DNA of 64,000 nucleotides, from positions 62,001 through 126,000 of the forward strand of contig NZ_JABWCU010000010.1 of the NCBI RefSeq assembly GCF_018491765.1, written 5' to 3'. The stretch's first letter is position 1, and each line of letters opens with the position of its first letter. Positions 62,406-64,000 of the stretch are shown here, in pieces. Source of the DNA: Novosphingobium profundi (GTDB taxonomy: Bacteria; Pseudomonadota; Alphaproteobacteria; Sphingomonadales; Sphingomonadaceae). A model generated the notes under the pieces. The model did not search any database. It was not told the DNA's origin and was given only the letters and a program-made list of their open reading frames with translations. A program made the position numbers and the translations under genes.

Positions 62406-63403
62406 TGCTTCGCCTTGAGGTCACCACCGAGACGCTGCGTCTTGCCGAACCGTTCCGGATCTCGGGCTATGTCTTCGAAACCGCCGACGTGCTTGTTGCC
62501 ACGCTTGACGATGGCACGTTTCGGGGGCGGGGCGAGGCGGCCGGGGTCTATTACCTGGGCGATGACCTCGCGCACATGCGCGCCGCGATCGAGGGCGCGC
62601 GCGCGGCGATCGAAGCGGGTCCCAGCCGCGAGGACCTGCGCGCGATCCTGCCTCCCGGCGGCGCGCGCAACGCTCTTGATGCCGCGCTGTGGGATCTGGA
62701 AGCCGCGCGCGCCGGCAAGCCCGTCTGGGCCTTGGCCGGGCTGACGCAGGCCCCCGTGCCGATCGTCACCACTTTCACGCTGGGCGCCGACACGCCCGAG
62801 GCGATGGCGGCCAAGGCGCGCGGCTACTTCGGCGCGCGCGCGATCAAGATCAAGCTGACCGGGGAGCTTGAACTCGACCTCGCCCGCGTCGCCGCCATCC
62901 GCGCGGCGCGGCCCGACGTCTGGCTTGGCGTGGACGGCAATCAGGGCTTTGCGCGCGCCGATCTCGATGCGCTGGTGGACGGGCTCGCGCAAAGCGACGT
63001 TGCGCTGCTGGAACAACCGCTTGCGCGCGGCTGCGAGGCGCAACTGGAGGGCTTCGCCGCGCGCGTGCCGATCGCGGGGGACGAGAGCCTGCTCAGCCTG
63101 GCCGACCTGGCCAGCGCGAAGGGACGTTTCGACATCGTCAACATCAAGCTCGACAAGTGCGGGGGGCTAACCGAGGGGCTGCTGATGGTTGCGCAGGCGC
63201 GTCGGCTTGGCCTCGGGGTCATGGTCGGGACCATGGTCGGCACCAGTCTTTCCACCGCGCCCGGCTTCGTGCTGGGCCAGTTCGCCGACTACGTCGATCT
63301 CGATGGGCCGACGTTCCTGAAGGAGGACCGCCGCCCCTCGGTGACATATGCGGAGGGAACCCTGTTCGCGGGCGACGAGGTCTGGGGCACGGGGGCGGCA
63401 TGA
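62405..63403 (+). CDS. Dipeptide epimerase (enolase superfamily)
   Basis: The 332-residue protein belongs to the L-Ala-D/L-Glu epimerase branch. The catalytic KxK is in AIKIKLTGE, metal ligands are Asp in GVDGNQGF, Glu in LLEQPLA and Asp in AGDESL, and the second catalytic Lys is in VNIKLDKCGG. It interconverts L- and D-residues in dipeptides, as in murein peptide salvage. It overlaps the gene on each side (TGATG before, ATGA after) and so is tightly co-expressed with the serine hydrolase and the peptide transporter. Confidence 0.9.
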   Translation: MLRLEVTTETLRLAEPFRISGYVFETADVLVATLDDGTFRGRGEAAGVYYLGDDLAHMRAAIEGARAAIEAGPSREDLRAILPPGGARNALDAALWDLEAARAGKPVWALAGLTQAPVPIVTTFTLGADTPEAMAAKARGYFGARAIKIKLTGELELDLARVAAIRAARPDVWLGVDGNQGFARADLDALVDGLAQSDVALLEQPLARGCEAQLEGFAARVPIAGDESLLSLADLASAKGRFDIVNIKLDKCGGLTEGLLMVAQARRLGLGVMVGTMVGTSLSTAPGFVLGQFADYVDLDGPTFLKEDRRPSVTYAEGTLFAGDEVWGTGAA

Positions 63404-64000
63404 CCACGCGCGCTGCGGGCACATGGTTCGGTCAGCCGCGCGGCCTGACGGTGCTGTTCCTCACCAACATGTGGGAGCAGTTTTCCTACTACGGCATGCG
63501 CGCGCTGCTGGTCTACTACATGACCCGCGAATTGCTGCTGGCCCAGGAGAAGGCCTCGATCATCTACGGGGTCTATACCGCCTGTGCCTACTTCACGCCG
63601 ATCGTGGGCGGGGTGGTCGCGGATCGGTATCTCGGCAAGCGGCGGGCGATCGTCCTGGGCGGTTCGATCATGGCGCTGGGCCATTTCATGATGACCTTCG
63701 AGCCCTTGTTCTATCCCGCGCTTGCCACCATCGCGCTGGGCAACGGCCTGTTCCTGCCCAGCCTGCCGAGCCAGATCGATGACCTCTACGAGCCGGGCGA
63801 TCCGCGTGTGGGATGGGCCTACAACGTCTACTACGTGGGTGTGAACATCGGCGGCTTCCTCGCGCCGCTGATCTGCGGGACGCTGGGTGAGGTCTACGGA
63901 TGGCACTGGGGCTTTGGAGCGGCCGGGATCGGCATGGTGCTGGGGCTTGGCATCTACCTGTGGGGGCAGCGCCATCTGCCCGAACAGGCCCGCCGGACCG
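63400..64000 (+). CDS. POT family proton-dependent peptide transporter, 3'-partial
   Basis: It starts on the epimerase stop (ATGA) and runs off the window after 200 codons. The first helices carry the POT pattern NMWEQFSYYGMRALLVYYM, then YGVYTACAYFTPIVGGVVADRYLGKRRAI, and a long LPSQIDDLYEPGDPR loop followed by NVYYVGVNIGGFLAPL. POT carriers import di- and tripeptides with protons. It completes the peptide-use operon by supplying substrate to the epimerase and dipeptidases. Confidence 0.9.
   Translation, partial: MTTRAAGTWFGQPRGLTVLFLTNMWEQFSYYGMRALLVYYMTRELLLAQEKASIIYGVYTACAYFTPIVGGVVADRYLGKRRAIVLGGSIMALGHFMMTFEPLFYPALATIALGNGLFLPSLPSQIDDLYEPGDPRVGWAYNVYYVGVNIGGFLAPLICGTLGEVYGWHWGFGAAGIGMVLGLGIYLWGQRHLPEQARRT

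Noticed and set aside
1..64000. Prophage, integrative element or transposon
   Set aside because: No integrase, transposase, tRNA-associated direct repeats or phage genes were found. The broken genes look like local decay rather than an inserted element.

Overview
The window is GC-rich (roughly two thirds G+C), densely coded DNA and probably comes from an alphaproteobacterium of the Sphingomonadales (Novosphingobium-like). The reasons are four TonB-dependent receptors in 64 kb, many catabolic transporters and regulators, secreted sugar hydrolases, and frequent ATGA/TGATG start-stop overlaps. I infer the taxonomy from gene content only; there is no rRNA or other marker gene. I saw no tRNA, CRISPR array, integrase or intact insertion sequence.

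Layout. (1) 1-10 kb: a pectin/rhamnogalacturonan locus with a GH2 beta-galactosidase (5' end outside the window), a TonB receptor, a SASA esterase, and an operon of oligogalacturonate lyase (PL22), CE12-type esterase and alpha/beta esterase. A PhzF-like isomerase and a LysR regulator follow. (2) 11-22.4 kb: a catabolic region of unknown substrate. It holds a three-gene operon (small coiled-coil protein, methyltransferase, SDR), then a GntR/UTRA repressor divergent from an MFS transporter-FAD oxidase-bicupin operon, then a TonB receptor with an alpha/beta hydrolase and a DUF3108-like protein. A matching operator lies before the MFS gene and before the TonB receptor, which suggests one regulon. 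(3) 22.8-30.8 kb: a TPR protein, and a minus-strand run of exported metallo-beta-lactamase-fold protein, AlgE-type porin and two MFS transporters beside a divergent TetR gene. (4) 31-37.4 kb: a chemoreceptor, the CstA-YbdD pyruvate uptake pair, an SDR and an exonuclease. (5) 37.4-41.9 kb: a Fur-box-controlled siderophore operon (receptor, DUF3649, PepSY, DUF3325).

(6) 42-55.5 kb: an aldo-keto reductase, an eroded 2'-5' RNA ligase gene, another TonB receptor, a Gfo/Idh/MocA oxidoreductase, a wrecked GPH-type sugar transporter, a SUMF1-like exported protein, a flavin monooxygenase with its LysR, and a LacI regulator followed by its probable operator, an acyltransferase remnant and a GH3 beta-glucosidase. 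The three broken genes suggest an old, partly decayed carbohydrate locus. (7) 55.6-58.2 kb: a clear cobalamin riboswitch upstream of mesX-mesD, a folate-independent methionine synthase pair. (8) 58.2-64 kb: a divergent peptide-use cluster around an XRE-cupin regulator, with an M19 dipeptidase on one side and a serine hydrolase, a dipeptide epimerase and a POT peptide transporter (3' end outside the window) on the other.

Most start codons were chosen from ribosome-binding sites and family alignments recalled from memory; no database search was possible.
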